From positions 1,736,001 through 1,800,000 of the forward strand of contig NZ_AP027728.1 in NCBI RefSeq assembly GCF_030296555.1: a DNA stretch of 64,000 nucleotides, read 5' to 3'. Source of the DNA: Microbacterium suwonense (GTDB lineage Bacteria; Actinomycetota; Actinomycetes; Actinomycetales; Microbacteriaceae). The translations under genes and the position numbers were made by a program. The stretch's first letter is position 1. Every line of letters begins with the position of its first letter. The notes beneath the pieces were generated by a model. The model was not told the DNA's origin, ran no database searches, and worked only from the letters and a program-made list of their open reading frames with translations. This document shows positions 56,032 to 64,000 of this stretch, in pieces.

Positions 56032-58116
56032 ATGTCTCCGTCCTCGCCCCACATTCCGCGTTACGCGGGGCTCGATGGGCTGCGGGCGATCGCCGTGGGC
56101 CTGGTGCTGATCTATCACCTGTTCCCCGGCGCAGGACTGTCGAGCGGTTTCGTCGGCGTCGACGTGTTCTTCGTCGTGAGCGGATTCCTCATCACGTCGC
56201 TGCTGCTGCGCCCGTCCCGGCACACGCGACGTCATCGGCTCATCGATTTCTGGCGCCGTCGTGCGCGCAGGCTGCTGCCCGCACTCGCGCTGATGCTCAC
56301 GGTGAGCGCGACCGCGGCATGGCTGATCGGCGGCGACGTGCTGGTCGGCATCGGGCGGCAGCTGGTGGGAGCGGCGACGTTCAGCTACAACTGGGTCGCG
56401 CTGGCCGGGGGTTCGGATTATTTCGCCGCGACCGAGCCCGAGCTCTTCCGCAACGTGTGGTCGCTGGCCGTGGAAGAGCAGTTCTACCTTCTTTGGCCGC
56501 TGCTGCTGCCGGTGCTGCTTGCGGTCCTCCGGATGCGGTGGATCCTCGTCGCGTTCGCCCTGCTCGCCGCGGCGGCGTCGACGTGGTGGATGTCGACGCT
56601 GGTGGATGCCGGCGGGATGACCCGCGAGTACTTCGGCACCGACTCGCACGCCTTCGGCCTACTGCTCGGCATCGCGGCGGCCTTCGCCCTGCAGCATATG
56701 CCGGAGCGGGAATGGTTGCGAGGCAGGGCGGCCCGGGTCGGCGGCGCGGCCGTCGGGATGCTGGGACTCGCGCTGATCGTCATCGCGGCGGCGGTGCCGG
56801 CCTCCTCGGGAGCGTCTGCCTTCCCCGGACCGCTGCTGATGGCATCCGTCGGCACTCTTCTGGCCGTCGTCTCGGGCGTCATGCCCGGGTCCTGGTTCGG
56901 GCGCGCGATCGATGTGCAGCCGCTGCGATGGATCGGGGATCGCTCGTACGGCATCTACCTCTGGCACTGGCCGGTGCTCGTGCTGATCACCGCGGCGAGC
57001 GGTCTGGGCGTCTCCGGCAGCGTCGCTGACGTGCCCGTCTGGGCGGGCGTGATGGCGCTGCTGCTGTCACTGGTCGTGGCGGCGATGTCCTACCGCTTCC
57101 TCGAGACTCCGCTGCGTCGGCACGGATTCCGTCGCGCGCTGCGCGCCGTGCGGGTGCGTCTGGCGCGCGGACCCCGGAGCCGACTCGCGATGCTGGGCAC
57201 CGTGCTGGCGGGAGCGCTCGCGCTCAGCGGCACGACCGCCGCCGTCGCCGTCGCTCCGCCGATGACGACCTCCGAGATGTCGATCCGCGCGGGCCAGCGG
57301 GCCATGGAGGCCGAAGCAGCGCGACCCAGACCTGCACCGATCCCCGAGGCCATCAGCGGTGACGACGTGACCGCGGTCGGCGACTCCGTGATGCTGGCCT
57401 CCACTCCCGCCCTGTACGAGAAGCTGCCCGGCATCCATGTCGATGCCGCCGTGTCCCGACAGAGCTGGGCGGCGCCGGACATCATCGACGCGCTGGCCGC
57501 ATCCGGACGACTGCGCGAGCACGTCGTCGTCGCGCTCGGCACGAACGGATCGCTCGACGGCGGGGCGCTGCAGAAGATGGCGGATGCCGTGGGCCGCGAC
57601 CGCGATCTCGTGCTCGTCAACGCCTACGCGCCGCGCGACTGGATCGCCGGCGTCAACAGCGACCTCGCCGCCTTCGCCGACGCCCGCAGCGGAGTGGTCG
57701 TGGCCGACTGGGCAGCGGCCATCGCCCCGCACGAGGAGCTGCTGGCCGGCGACCGCATCCACCCCGGCATGGCCGGCGGCCGCATCTTCGCCGACGTCGT
57801 CGAGCAGGGCATCCGCGCATCCGAAGCCGAGCGCGCCGCGCGAGCCGCGCCCTGGAGCGGGTGCCGATCGCGCCGTGAGCACCCCGCCCGCTGCTGTTCT
57901 CGGCTCGCGCTGCTGTTCTCGGCTCGCGCGACTGTTCTGAGTTCGCGCTGCTGTTCTCGGTGCGCGCTGCTGTTCTCTCGGCTCGCGCTGCTGTTCTCGG
58001 CTCGCGCGCCAGGGATTTACGCCGCGGGTGCGGAGAACAGCAGCGCGATCGGCTCTGTGAAAGCCGGTCTCAGTCGACTTCGCGCACGACGTTGCGCAGC
58101 GTGCCGAGTCCCGTGA
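56032..58116 (+). CDS. OafA-like acyltransferase (acyltransferase 3 plus SGNH domain), probable C-terminal frameshift
   Basis: The N-terminal part (1 to about 370) is acyltransferase 3, with YAGLDGLRAIAVGLVLIYHL (catalytic His region), GFVGVDVFFVVSGFLITSLL, VWSLAVEEQFYLLWPLLLPV and SYGIYLWHWPVL. An SGNH domain follows (about 430-610: VTAVGDSVMLAS, VVALGTNGSLDG, GDRIHPGMAGGRIFA). It probably O-acylates a cell-surface polymer. The frame as read goes on to 58116 through 19-bp repeats, giving a Cys/Leu/Arg tail unlike the family. One extra C in the CCC at 57850-57852 would end the protein as LERVPIAP at 57878 (about 615 aa), which I think is the native end. ATG 56032 lies 57 bases from the divergent truA. 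Confidence 0.85.
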   Translation: MSPSSPHIPRYAGLDGLRAIAVGLVLIYHLFPGAGLSSGFVGVDVFFVVSGFLITSLLLRPSRHTRRHRLIDFWRRRARRLLPALALMLTVSATAAWLIGGDVLVGIGRQLVGAATFSYNWVALAGGSDYFAATEPELFRNVWSLAVEEQFYLLWPLLLPVLLAVLRMRWILVAFALLAAAASTWWMSTLVDAGGMTREYFGTDSHAFGLLLGIAAAFALQHMPEREWLRGRAARVGGAAVGMLGLALIVIAAAVPASSGASAFPGPLLMASVGTLLAVVSGVMPGSWFGRAIDVQPLRWIGDRSYGIYLWHWPVLVLITAASGLGVSGSVADVPVWAGVMALLLSLVVAAMSYRFLETPLRRHGFRRALRAVRVRLARGPRSRLAMLGTVLAGALALSGTTAAVAVAPPMTTSEMSIRAGQRAMEAEAARPRPAPIPEAISGDDVTAVGDSVMLASTPALYEKLPGIHVDAAVSRQSWAAPDIIDALAASGRLREHVVVALGTNGSLDGGALQKMADAVGRDRDLVLVNAYAPRDWIAGVNSDLAAFADARSGVVVADWAAAIAPHEELLAGDRIHPGMAGGRIFADVVEQGIRASEAERAARAAPWSGCRSRREHPARCCSRLALLFSARATVLSSRCCSRCALLFSRLALLFSARAPGIYAAGAENSSAIGSVKAGLSRLRARRCAACRVP
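57891..58006. repeat. 19-bp tandem repeat, six copies
   Basis: Units of CTGCTGTTCTCGGCTCGCG start at 57891, 57910, 57929 (diverged), 57948, 57967 (21 bp) and 57988. An inverted partial copy is at 58031-58047. The array lies between the likely end of the OafA-like gene and the convergent FAH gene. Confidence 0.85.
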
Positions 58117-58906
58117 CCTCGACCTCGACGACGTCACCGTCGACGATGAAGCCCTGAGGCTCCATGAAGAGACCGACGCCGCCGGGGGTGCCCGAGACGA
58201 TCACATCACCGGGCGCGAGCGGCGTGAACGTCGAGACGTATTCGATGATCGCCGGGATGTCGTTGATCAGGTCGGCGACCGAGCCCTGCTGACGCACCTC
58301 GCCGTTGACGCGGGTGGTGACCTCGAGCTTGGTGACGTCGCCAACCTCGTCGGCGGTGACCATGTAGGGGCCGAAACCGCCGGTGCCCGGCCAGGTCTTG
58401 CCCGGCAGCCACTGGCTGGCCTTGCGCTGCCAGTCGCGCACGGAGAAGTCGTTGTAGACGGCGTAGCCGGCCACGTGGTCGTAGGCGTCGGCCTTGGCGA
58501 CCTTGTGGGTGGGCTTGGAGATGATCACCGCGACCTCCCCCTCGTAGTCGAACTGCGGCGAGATGCTCGGCTTCAGGGCATCCTCGCCGTGACCCATCTG
58601 ACTGTCGGCGTAACGGGCGAAGATGACCGGCGCCTGCGGCGCGGCCTTGCCGATCTCGTCGCGGTGCGAGGCGTAGTTGACGCCGATGCAGATGATCTTG
58701 CCCGGGTTGTGGATGACGGGGGCGAGTGCGACGGCCGCGAGGTCGACGGGGTTCTCGGCGTAGTCGGCGAGCGAGTCGAGCGCGCCGTCCGCGATCGCCT
58801 CGGCGAGCGACGGCGCGACGGAGGTCGCGTCGTAGATCGTCTCGCCGTCGAGACGGCCCCACGCCACGGACTTGTCGGCGCGGTAGTAGCTGGTGAACTT
58901 CGTCAT
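58070..58906 (-). CDS. fumarylacetoacetate hydrolase family protein
   Basis: 278 residues. FAH-fold motifs: IICIGVNYASHRDEIGK, FDYEGEVAVIISKPTHKVAK with the metal-binding Glu, YAVYNDFSVRDWQRK, KTWPGTGGFGPYMVTADEV and VIVSGTPGGVGLF. Family members hydrolyse or isomerise ring-fission products such as acylpyruvates, 2-hydroxyhepta-2,4-dienedioate or 2-keto-3-deoxy acids. The ATG at 58906 has AGGAGT upstream. Directly downstream of the extradiol dioxygenase, so it probably handles the ring-opened product. Confidence 0.88.
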   Translation of the reverse strand: MTKFTSYYRADKSVAWGRLDGETIYDATSVAPSLAEAIADGALDSLADYAENPVDLAAVALAPVIHNPGKIICIGVNYASHRDEIGKAAPQAPVIFARYADSQMGHGEDALKPSISPQFDYEGEVAVIISKPTHKVAKADAYDHVAGYAVYNDFSVRDWQRKASQWLPGKTWPGTGGFGPYMVTADEVGDVTKLEVTTRVNGEVRQQGSVADLINDIPAIIEYVSTFTPLAPGDVIVSGTPGGVGLFMEPQGFIVDGDVVEVEVTGLGTLRNVVREVD

Positions 58907-58929
58907 TGAATACTCCTGGGGAGGTCGGG

Positions 58930-59820
58930 TCAGACGGCTGCGATGTGCTCGCGGGCGGGGAAGAGTCCGTGGGAGCGGAACTCGCTGAAGTCGTAGATGG
59001 ACCACTTGGTGGCCCAGGCGCGGTCGTCCTGCGGCCACACCACCGGCGGCCGGTCGTCGTCGAGGATCCACTCCATGTCGGCGTAGAGCTCGACGACGGC
59101 ACCGGTCGGCTCGACGTAGTACGCCGCCATGTTGTGGCCGGCGCCGTGCCGCACCGGCCCCATCAGCAGACGCGAACCGGAGTCGTGCAGGCGGTCGCCC
59201 ACCTTGCCGAGCTCGGCGATCGACTGCACCTGCCAGGCGTGGTGATGCATCCATCCCTTGCCCTTCATCAGCGCCACACCGTGGTGCTCGGCGTTGCAGC
59301 GAAGGAAGTAGGCGAAGTCGTCGCCGATGATGTCCGAGATGCGGAAGTCGAGGACGTCGCGGAAGAAGGCGAGCATCGCCTGCAGATTCTGCGGGTGCAG
59401 GTTCACGTGCCCGAAGCGGTCGGGTGCGTGACCGCTGGGGACCAGGCTCGCGTCTTCGAGCCCGATGTAGATCTCGAAGACGAAGTTCTCGGGTCCGATG
59501 AACGCGAAGCCGTCGGCGACACCCGGGTGCAGCGGCACCTCGGACAGCAGCGGGTAGCCCGCCTCGATGACGCGGGTGCGCACCAGGTCGAGACCGGCCT
59601 TTCCGGCGGCGACGAGACCGATGTGGCCGACGCCGTCCTCCGGAGAATCCAGGTAGACGAGCTCGTGATGGCGGCGAGCGCGGCTGGAGAGGTAGACGGC
59701 GTTGCCCGAGCGGTGAGTCTCCGTCAGCCCCAGGATGTCCCGCGCGTGGCGGATCGCATGCTCGATGTCCTTCGATTGCAGCGACACGTATCCGATCTCG
59801 CTGATGGCTCCGAATGCCAT
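58930..59820 (-). CDS. VOC-family extradiol (catechol 2,3-dioxygenase-like) dioxygenase
   Basis: 296 residues with two VOC modules: GYVSLQSKDIEHAIRHARDI in the first, GHVNLHPQNLQAMLAFFRDV in the second. The likely iron ligands are His in FGHVNLH, His in MHHHAWQV and Glu in AVVELYADMEW, as in type I extradiol dioxygenases (BphC/XylE class). It should open a catecholic ring at the meta position. The conserved active-site Tyr/His surroundings (AAYYVEPTG) are present. It begins the operon with the FAH gene, divergent from the GntR regulator. Confidence 0.87.
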   Translation of the reverse strand: MAFGAISEIGYVSLQSKDIEHAIRHARDILGLTETHRSGNAVYLSSRARRHHELVYLDSPEDGVGHIGLVAAGKAGLDLVRTRVIEAGYPLLSEVPLHPGVADGFAFIGPENFVFEIYIGLEDASLVPSGHAPDRFGHVNLHPQNLQAMLAFFRDVLDFRISDIIGDDFAYFLRCNAEHHGVALMKGKGWMHHHAWQVQSIAELGKVGDRLHDSGSRLLMGPVRHGAGHNMAAYYVEPTGAVVELYADMEWILDDDRPPVVWPQDDRAWATKWSIYDFSEFRSHGLFPAREHIAAV

Positions 59821-59915
59821 GCACGCACCTCCGACGTTCCAAAGTAGATTTTTACCGTATCATATATTCTTACTGCATTACTGGATGATCCCGTTCATCG
59901 ACCAAGATAGGTTCC
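59821..59915. promoter_or_regulatory. divergent promoter/operator region of the aromatic catabolic cluster
   Basis: 95 bases between the dioxygenase and GntR starts. The stretch 59846-59880 (AGATTTTTACCGTATCATAT then ATTCTTACTGCATTA) is strikingly AT-rich for this genome and likely holds promoters in both directions. GTAT...TTAC half-sites around 59857-59873 could be a GntR operator. Confidence 0.5.
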
Positions 59916-60623
59916 ATGGCCACCGAGCAGACGAGCAAACGCAGGCACGTGATCGACGCGATCCGGGCCGATGTCCTCAATGGGGTCTGGCCTCCGGGCA
60001 GCCGCGTCCCACCCGGCGAACTCGCCGAGCGATATGCCACTTCCACCACCGTCATCCGCGAAGCCCTCACCCGGCTCGCGGGCGAGAACTTCCTCGTCAG
60101 CGAGCCCAACCGCGGGTTCTTCGTCCCGGCGCTCACCGACGGCGGCCTGACGGACATCACCGACGTCCGCTGCCTCATAGAGGGGCGCGCGATCGAACTC
60201 GCCATCGAGCGCGGTGGCGTCCAGTGGGAGGGCGAGCTCATCGCCGCGCACCATCTGCTCGCCCGCACCCCACGCCGCACCGAAGACGACCCGGCGCACA
60301 CCAGCCCCGAGTGGCTCACGGCGCACCGGGCGTTTCACGAGAAGCTCATCGAGGCGTGCGGGGTGCCCTCGCTGTGCAGCTTCGCCCGCCAGCTGACCAA
60401 CGCCACCGAACTGTTCCGCCGCTGGTCGGCTCCCGATGCCGGTGCTCGCGCACGCGACGTCGAGAAGGAGCATCGCGACATCCTCGACGCCGTGCTCGCG
60501 CGCGACGCACCGACGGCCGTCGCCCTGCTGCAGGCGCACTTCCAGCGCACCAGCGACATCGTGCTGCACCGCGCACAGCAGCAGCAGCGCGAGGCCGGCG
60601 CGCCGATTCAGTCGAACGTGTAG
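59916..60623 (+). CDS. GntR-family transcriptional regulator (FCD type)
   Basis: 235 residues. The winged helix-turn-helix shows VIDAIRADVLNGVWPPGSRV, PPGELAERYATSTTVIREAL, TRLAGENFLVSEPNRGFFV. The C-terminal FCD ligand domain has DITDVRCLIEGRAIELAIE, HRAFHEKLIEACG and EKEHRDILDAVLARDA; the two His and Asp/Glu that bind metal are in FHEKL and EHRDI. It probably represses the divergent dioxygenase genes and/or the monooxygenases, with an aromatic acid or metabolite as ligand. Its 3' end overlaps the convergent BVMO gene by 16 bases. Confidence 0.9.
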   Translation: MATEQTSKRRHVIDAIRADVLNGVWPPGSRVPPGELAERYATSTTVIREALTRLAGENFLVSEPNRGFFVPALTDGGLTDITDVRCLIEGRAIELAIERGGVQWEGELIAAHHLLARTPRRTEDDPAHTSPEWLTAHRAFHEKLIEACGVPSLCSFARQLTNATELFRRWSAPDAGARARDVEKEHRDILDAVLARDAPTAVALLQAHFQRTSDIVLHRAQQQQREAGAPIQSNV

Positions 60624-62599
60624 TCCTCTTCGGCGATCGACTCGGTCGCGGCCCAGTACTCGACGTTCGTGTACGGCCAGATCGTGACGACCCGCCCGGC
60701 CGCGTTCTGGTACCAGTTCGAGATGTACTCCTGCCCCCAGGCCATCCGCCTGTTGCCGGCATCGACCCAGGAGACGAAGCGATCGAGAGCGTCCTCGGTG
60801 ACCTCGAGCGACCGTGCGCCCCGGCGCAGCAGTTCGCCGATGGCGCTGACCGCATACTCGGCCGCCCGCTCGATCATGAGATGACCCGAACCCGCGACGA
60901 CGCCGTTGACGTTGGGACCGTAGATGAGGAAGAAGTTGGGGAACCGCGGCACGGTTATGCCGTTGTAGGCGCGGGAGTCGCCCGCCCAGTAGTCGTGCAG
61001 CTCCACGCCGCCGCGCCCGACGACGTCAGTCCCGTCGAGGAAGTCGCTCGCCTTGAACCCGGTGGCGAACACGATGACATCGGCCTCGTGCAGCACCCCG
61101 GCGCCGTCCACGACGCCCTCGGCGGTGATGCGGCCGACACCTGTCGAGACGACCGTGGTCTGCGGCGCCTGCAGCGCTTTCGCCCACACCCCGTTGTCGC
61201 GCAGCATCCGCTTCGCTCCCGGTGGGTAGTTCGGGATGGCGAGCTCGAGCAGATCAGGGCGGTCGCGGTACTGCTCTGCCATTCGGGCGATGAGCGATTC
61301 ACGCACCTCATGGTTCTTCGCACTGACGGAAAGCGGGACGCCGGACCAGCCCTCCTCGGCGGTGACGGTGTGGAACCGGCCGGGGATGCCCAGCAGCAGT
61401 GTCCAGAGCCGGAACCACTGCCCGTAGTGCGGCACGGTGCGCTGCAGCCAGTCGAAGGTGTCGGTCATGCGCTCGTGGTAGTTGTCTGCGGGGATCATCC
61501 ACGGCGCGCTGCGCTGGAAGACGGTCAGGTGATCGACCTGCTCGTAGACCGCCGGAACGATCTGATAGGCGCTCGCCCCCGTGCCGATGACCACGACGCG
61601 TTTGCCCTCGACGTCGACCGTCTCATCCCAATCCTGCGAGTGCACAGCGCGGCCGGCGAACGTCTCCAGCCCGGGGAAGTCCGGGATGTGCGGACGATCG
61701 AGCTGTCCCAACGCGGAGATCACGGCGTCGAATCGGCGCTCCTCCGTGCCCTGCGGGCCCGAGAGCACCACGACCCACTCGGACGCGTCCTCATCCCAGC
61801 GCGCCGAGTCGAAGCGCGTGCCGAATTCGATCCGCTCGGTGATTCCCGCCCGGTCGGCGACTTCCGCGAGGTAGTCGTGGATCTCCCCGCCCTCGGCGAA
61901 CTGATGCGGCCAGTCCGTCTTCTGCGCGAACGAGTAGGAGTACCCGAAGGTCGGCGTGTCCAGCCGTACGCCCGGGTAGCGGTTCTTCCACCACGTGCCG
62001 CCGAGCGCGGGGGCTTCGTCGATGATGGTGAACGGAGCGCCCGCCTGCATCAGACGATAGCCGGCGGCGATGCCGGAGACCCCGGCGCCGATCACGAGCG
62101 TCCGGAACTCACGCGAACCCGCGAGGTCGGCGTAGACGAAGTCCGGAGCGCCGTTCTTATCTGGTGCGAGGCCGAGTTCGTGCTTGAGAGACGGCCAGTA
62201 CTCGGCCCGTCCGTTCGTGAGGAAATCGAGGATCGCGTCGACCTGCTCGCGGGGCAGGATGCCGACGGATCGGATGCCGCTGTCGCGCAGCCGCACCAGC
62301 GCGGCGAGCGCCACCTCCCGCCCGCGTTCCACCTGCGCCGACGTCATCCCGCCGTGCGGATGTCCGAACGTGTCGACGAGAGTGAGCGGTGGGCGCAGCC
62401 CCGGCTCGAGGATCGACGGATCGCCGAGCGCAGCGGCGAGCGCAGCGAGCAGCGCCGGCAGATCGGCGCGCTCGACGATCGCCGCGAGCTCGGCGTCGGT
62501 CTCGACGATGGGATCGTACTCGTCGCGCCAGAACAGGTCATCGAACGGCACGCGAAGCGGTGCCGGGAGTTCTGCGGTCGGACGTGCGGCACCGGGCAT
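60608..62599 (-). CDS. Baeyer-Villiger flavin monooxygenase (HAPMO-like)
   Basis: 663 residues. An N-terminal extension of about 160 residues (DAELAAIVERADLPALLAAL, GLRPPLTLVDTFGHPHGG), as in 4-hydroxyacetophenone monooxygenase, precedes the FAD Rossmann motif TLVIGAGVSGIAAGYRLMQA. The BVMO fingerprint FAGRAVHSQDWDE (FxGxxxHxxxWD) and the NADPH motif VVVIGTGASAYQIVPAVYEQ follow. It inserts oxygen next to a ketone to give an ester. AGGAGG lies seven bases before the ATG at 62599, whose first base is shared with the TGA of the upstream FAD monooxygenase (TGATG). So the start is well fixed and the two oxygenases are coupled. Confidence 0.9.
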   Translation of the reverse strand: MPGAARPTAELPAPLRVPFDDLFWRDEYDPIVETDAELAAIVERADLPALLAALAAALGDPSILEPGLRPPLTLVDTFGHPHGGMTSAQVERGREVALAALVRLRDSGIRSVGILPREQVDAILDFLTNGRAEYWPSLKHELGLAPDKNGAPDFVYADLAGSREFRTLVIGAGVSGIAAGYRLMQAGAPFTIIDEAPALGGTWWKNRYPGVRLDTPTFGYSYSFAQKTDWPHQFAEGGEIHDYLAEVADRAGITERIEFGTRFDSARWDEDASEWVVVLSGPQGTEERRFDAVISALGQLDRPHIPDFPGLETFAGRAVHSQDWDETVDVEGKRVVVIGTGASAYQIVPAVYEQVDHLTVFQRSAPWMIPADNYHERMTDTFDWLQRTVPHYGQWFRLWTLLLGIPGRFHTVTAEEGWSGVPLSVSAKNHEVRESLIARMAEQYRDRPDLLELAIPNYPPGAKRMLRDNGVWAKALQAPQTTVVSTGVGRITAEGVVDGAGVLHEADVIVFATGFKASDFLDGTDVVGRGGVELHDYWAGDSRAYNGITVPRFPNFFLIYGPNVNGVVAGSGHLMIERAAEYAVSAIGELLRRGARSLEVTEDALDRFVSWVDAGNRRMAWGQEYISNWYQNAAGRVVTIWPYTNVEYWAATESIAEEDYTFD

Positions 62600-64000
62600 C
62601 ATGATTCCTCCTGGCGGACCAGGACCGGCGGCGCCTCGTACTCGCGCAGGCCGGCGATGATCCGGTTCTCGTCTCCGGGCACGATGACCGCGGCGACGTA
62701 CTTGTCTGGTCGGACGAGCAGTGTCACTGCCTGCGCTCCGGCTGTGCGGGCTTCGCGGCACAGGGACACCACGGTGTCGGCTGTCTCGACGACGTCGGCG
62801 ACGTCGGCTTCCGCGACGCTCGCGACCCGGGTACCCGCGGGGAGCACGCGTACGCGACGCACGCCCAGCCCGTCCCAGTAGGGATGCCGTGTGTCGACGC
62901 CGATGCCCTGCCCGATCTGCACAAGCGCCCACTCGCCGCCCAGCGCGCGGTCGAGACCCCGGTCTCGCCGTTCGCGAAGACCACCGTCGGCTGACCGAGC
63001 GGACGGCCGACGGCATCCGCAAGCGGCGATCGGCGACTCGGCGCCCGCACCGCCACTCCATCGGCGTAATTCGGCGGGGTGATGAAGCGCATGTAGCGCA
63101 GGTAGTCGTACACGGGCGGAACGACGCTGATCGCGCGGAAGAGCAGGTCGCGCAGGCGGGTACGGGCGGCGCCGATGGCCATCACGACATCCCCGGTGCG
63201 GCGCGACACGGTGACCATCTTCGCGCCGTGCGCGCGCCGCTCGGCCTCGTAGCTGTCCAGCAGCGCATCCGTGCCGCGGCCCGCGAGCACGTCGAGGATC
63301 TTCCAGGCGATGTTGTTCGCGTCGCGCAGGCCGGCGTTCAGGCCCTGCCCGCTGAACGGCGGCATCAGATGAGCGGCGTCCCCGACGAGGAACGCGCGCC
63401 CGCGACGGTAGTGCTCGGCCACGCGCTGATGGGCGACGTAGACGACCGCCCGCCGGATGTCCTCCGGGCGAACGCCGGACTCGATCGGCTCGCAGAGGGC
63501 GATGATCTTCTCCGGCGCGCACATCGCATCGCCGTCCTCGCCGTCGAAGAGCATGAACTCGATCCGGAGGCGATTCTTCACGCCCGGCACGAGCACGTAG
63601 GGGCGCCGACCGTTGCCGTAGAACTCGGCATACGGCTCGCGCGGGGTCATGACATTCACCAGATCGACGACGATCCAGCGCTCCTGCTGGGTCGAACCCA
63701 CCAGTCGCGTGCCGATGGCGCTGCGCACGAACGACTTGCCGCCGTCCGCGCCGATCAGGAAGGAGGCGACGAGCAGCTCGGACTGCGTGTCCTCCCCCGC
63801 AGGGCGCACCTCGACCGAGACGCGGTCGCTGCTCTGCGCGACGCCCACGGCCCGCATGCCGGTGCGGAAATCGATGCGCTCGTGCGCGACGGCACGATCC
63901 CACAGCAGCTTCTCGAGGACCGGCTGATCGAACTGGCTCTTGGCAGGATGCCCGCTGCGGCTGGGCAGGGGCTTCGACGCGGCGAGCAGGCGGTCGTTCA
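62599..64000 (-). CDS. FAD-dependent aromatic monooxygenase (PheA/TfdB/MhpA type), 5' end cut by window, frameshifted as read
   Basis: The N-terminus lies beyond the window. Visible parts: ASFLIGADGGKSFVRSAIGT (DG motif), RAFLVGDAAHLMPPFSGQGL followed by NAGLRDANNIAWKIL (GD motif), and a thioredoxin-like C-terminal domain (VQIGQGIGVDTRHPYWDGLG, VTLLVRPDKYVAAVI). They mark a class A flavoprotein hydroxylase of the phenol/3-(3-hydroxyphenyl)propionate group. The frame breaks at a four-C plus-strand run (62957-62960); one more G on the coding strand restores NGETGGLDRALGGEWALVQ. It should hydroxylate an aromatic ring ahead of extradiol cleavage. Its stop overlaps the BVMO start. Confidence 0.83.
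   Translation of the reverse strand, partial: ERPPARRVEAPAQPQRASCQEPVRSAGPREAAVGSCRRARAHRFPHRHAGRGRRAEQRPRLGRGAPCGGGHAVRAARRLLPDRRGRRQVVRAQRHRHATGGFDPAGALDRRRSGECHDPARAVCRVLRQRSAPLRARAGREESPPDRVHALRRRGRRCDVRAGEDHRPLRADRVRRSPGGHPAGGRLRRPSARGRALPSRARVPRRGRRSSDAAVQRAGPERRPARREQHRLEDPRRARGPRHGCAAGQLRGRAARARREDGHRVAPHRGCRDGHRRRPYPPARPALPRDQRRSARVRLPALHALHHPAELRRWSGGAGAESPIAACGCRRPSARSADGGLRERRDRGLDRALGGEWALVQIGQGIGVDTRHPYWDGLGVRRVRVLPAGTRVASVAEADVADVVETADTVVSLCREARTAGAQAVTLLVRPDKYVAAVIVPGDENRIIAGLREYEAPPVLVRQEES

Noticed and set aside
57891..58006. CRISPR array
   Set aside because: Units are 19 bp and directly adjacent with no spacers, and no cas gene is near. It is a simple tandem repeat.
59735..62881. 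1,048-codon plus-strand open frame over the GntR and BVMO genes
   Set aside because: It crosses the GntR gene in another frame and is antisense to the BVMO gene; Arg/His-rich composition and no domain. Shadow.

Overview
The window looks like the chromosome of a high-GC actinobacterium, most likely Microbacteriaceae and plausibly Microbacterium. This is inferred from roughly 65-70% GC in most genes, GTG starts, the rplM-rpsI-glmM housekeeping block, LamG/FN3/DNRLRE surface proteins and tyrosine-kinase-type exopolysaccharide (EPS) regulators. No rRNA, tRNA or CRISPR array was seen.

Layout. (1) 1-1.3 kb is an insertion-sequence graveyard with fragments of IS110, IS3, a probable ISL3 and IS256 transposases. 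(2) 1.6-15.4 kb, minus strand, is a first polysaccharide locus. It holds a Wzy-like polymerase, a Wzx-like flippase, two GT4 glycosyltransferases, an acetyltransferase, a UDP-sugar dehydrogenase/epimerase pair, a third GT4, a fused WecA-like phosphosugar transferase plus epimerase, and a WbpM/PglF-like 4,6-dehydratase. The genes nearest the IS debris have visibly lower GC. (3) 15.5-24.6 kb holds two Wzc/CapAB-like kinases, a GtrA/GT2/GT39 membrane glycosylation module and a DUF4012 protein. (4) 25.1-51.5 kb is a second polysaccharide system: WbaP-like initiating transferase, cytidylyltransferase, WcaI-like GT, a giant secreted FN3/LamG/DNRLRE protein, CDP-alcohol phosphatidyltransferase, acetyltransferases, a second Wzx, a tandem SGNH protein, gmd-fcl (GDP-L-fucose), a second Wzy, a third Wzc-like kinase with a Wzb-like phosphatase, a secreted GH71-type alpha-1,3-glucanase, a GT4 and a lipoprotein. 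(5) 51.8-56 kb is housekeeping: glmM, rpsI, rplM, an endo/exonuclease/phosphatase and truA, followed by an OafA-like acyltransferase. (6) 58-64 kb is an oxidative catabolic cluster: FAH-family hydrolase/isomerase, VOC extradiol dioxygenase, divergent GntR regulator, HAPMO-like Baeyer-Villiger monooxygenase and an FAD aromatic monooxygenase cut by the window end.

How it works together. Two undecaprenyl-phosphate initiating enzymes, two flippases, two polymerases and three copolymerase/kinase genes suggest two Wzy-dependent polymers built side by side. The GtrA/GT2/GT39 module could add a side branch. The GH71 enzyme, SGNH hydrolase and acyltransferases could trim or decorate the product.

Main caveat: eleven otherwise well-conserved genes contain twelve small frameshifts, ten of them explained by one missing G/C, mostly in G/C runs. 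They are spread over unrelated operons, which looks more like uncorrected homopolymer sequencing error than gene decay. These genes are annotated across the break.
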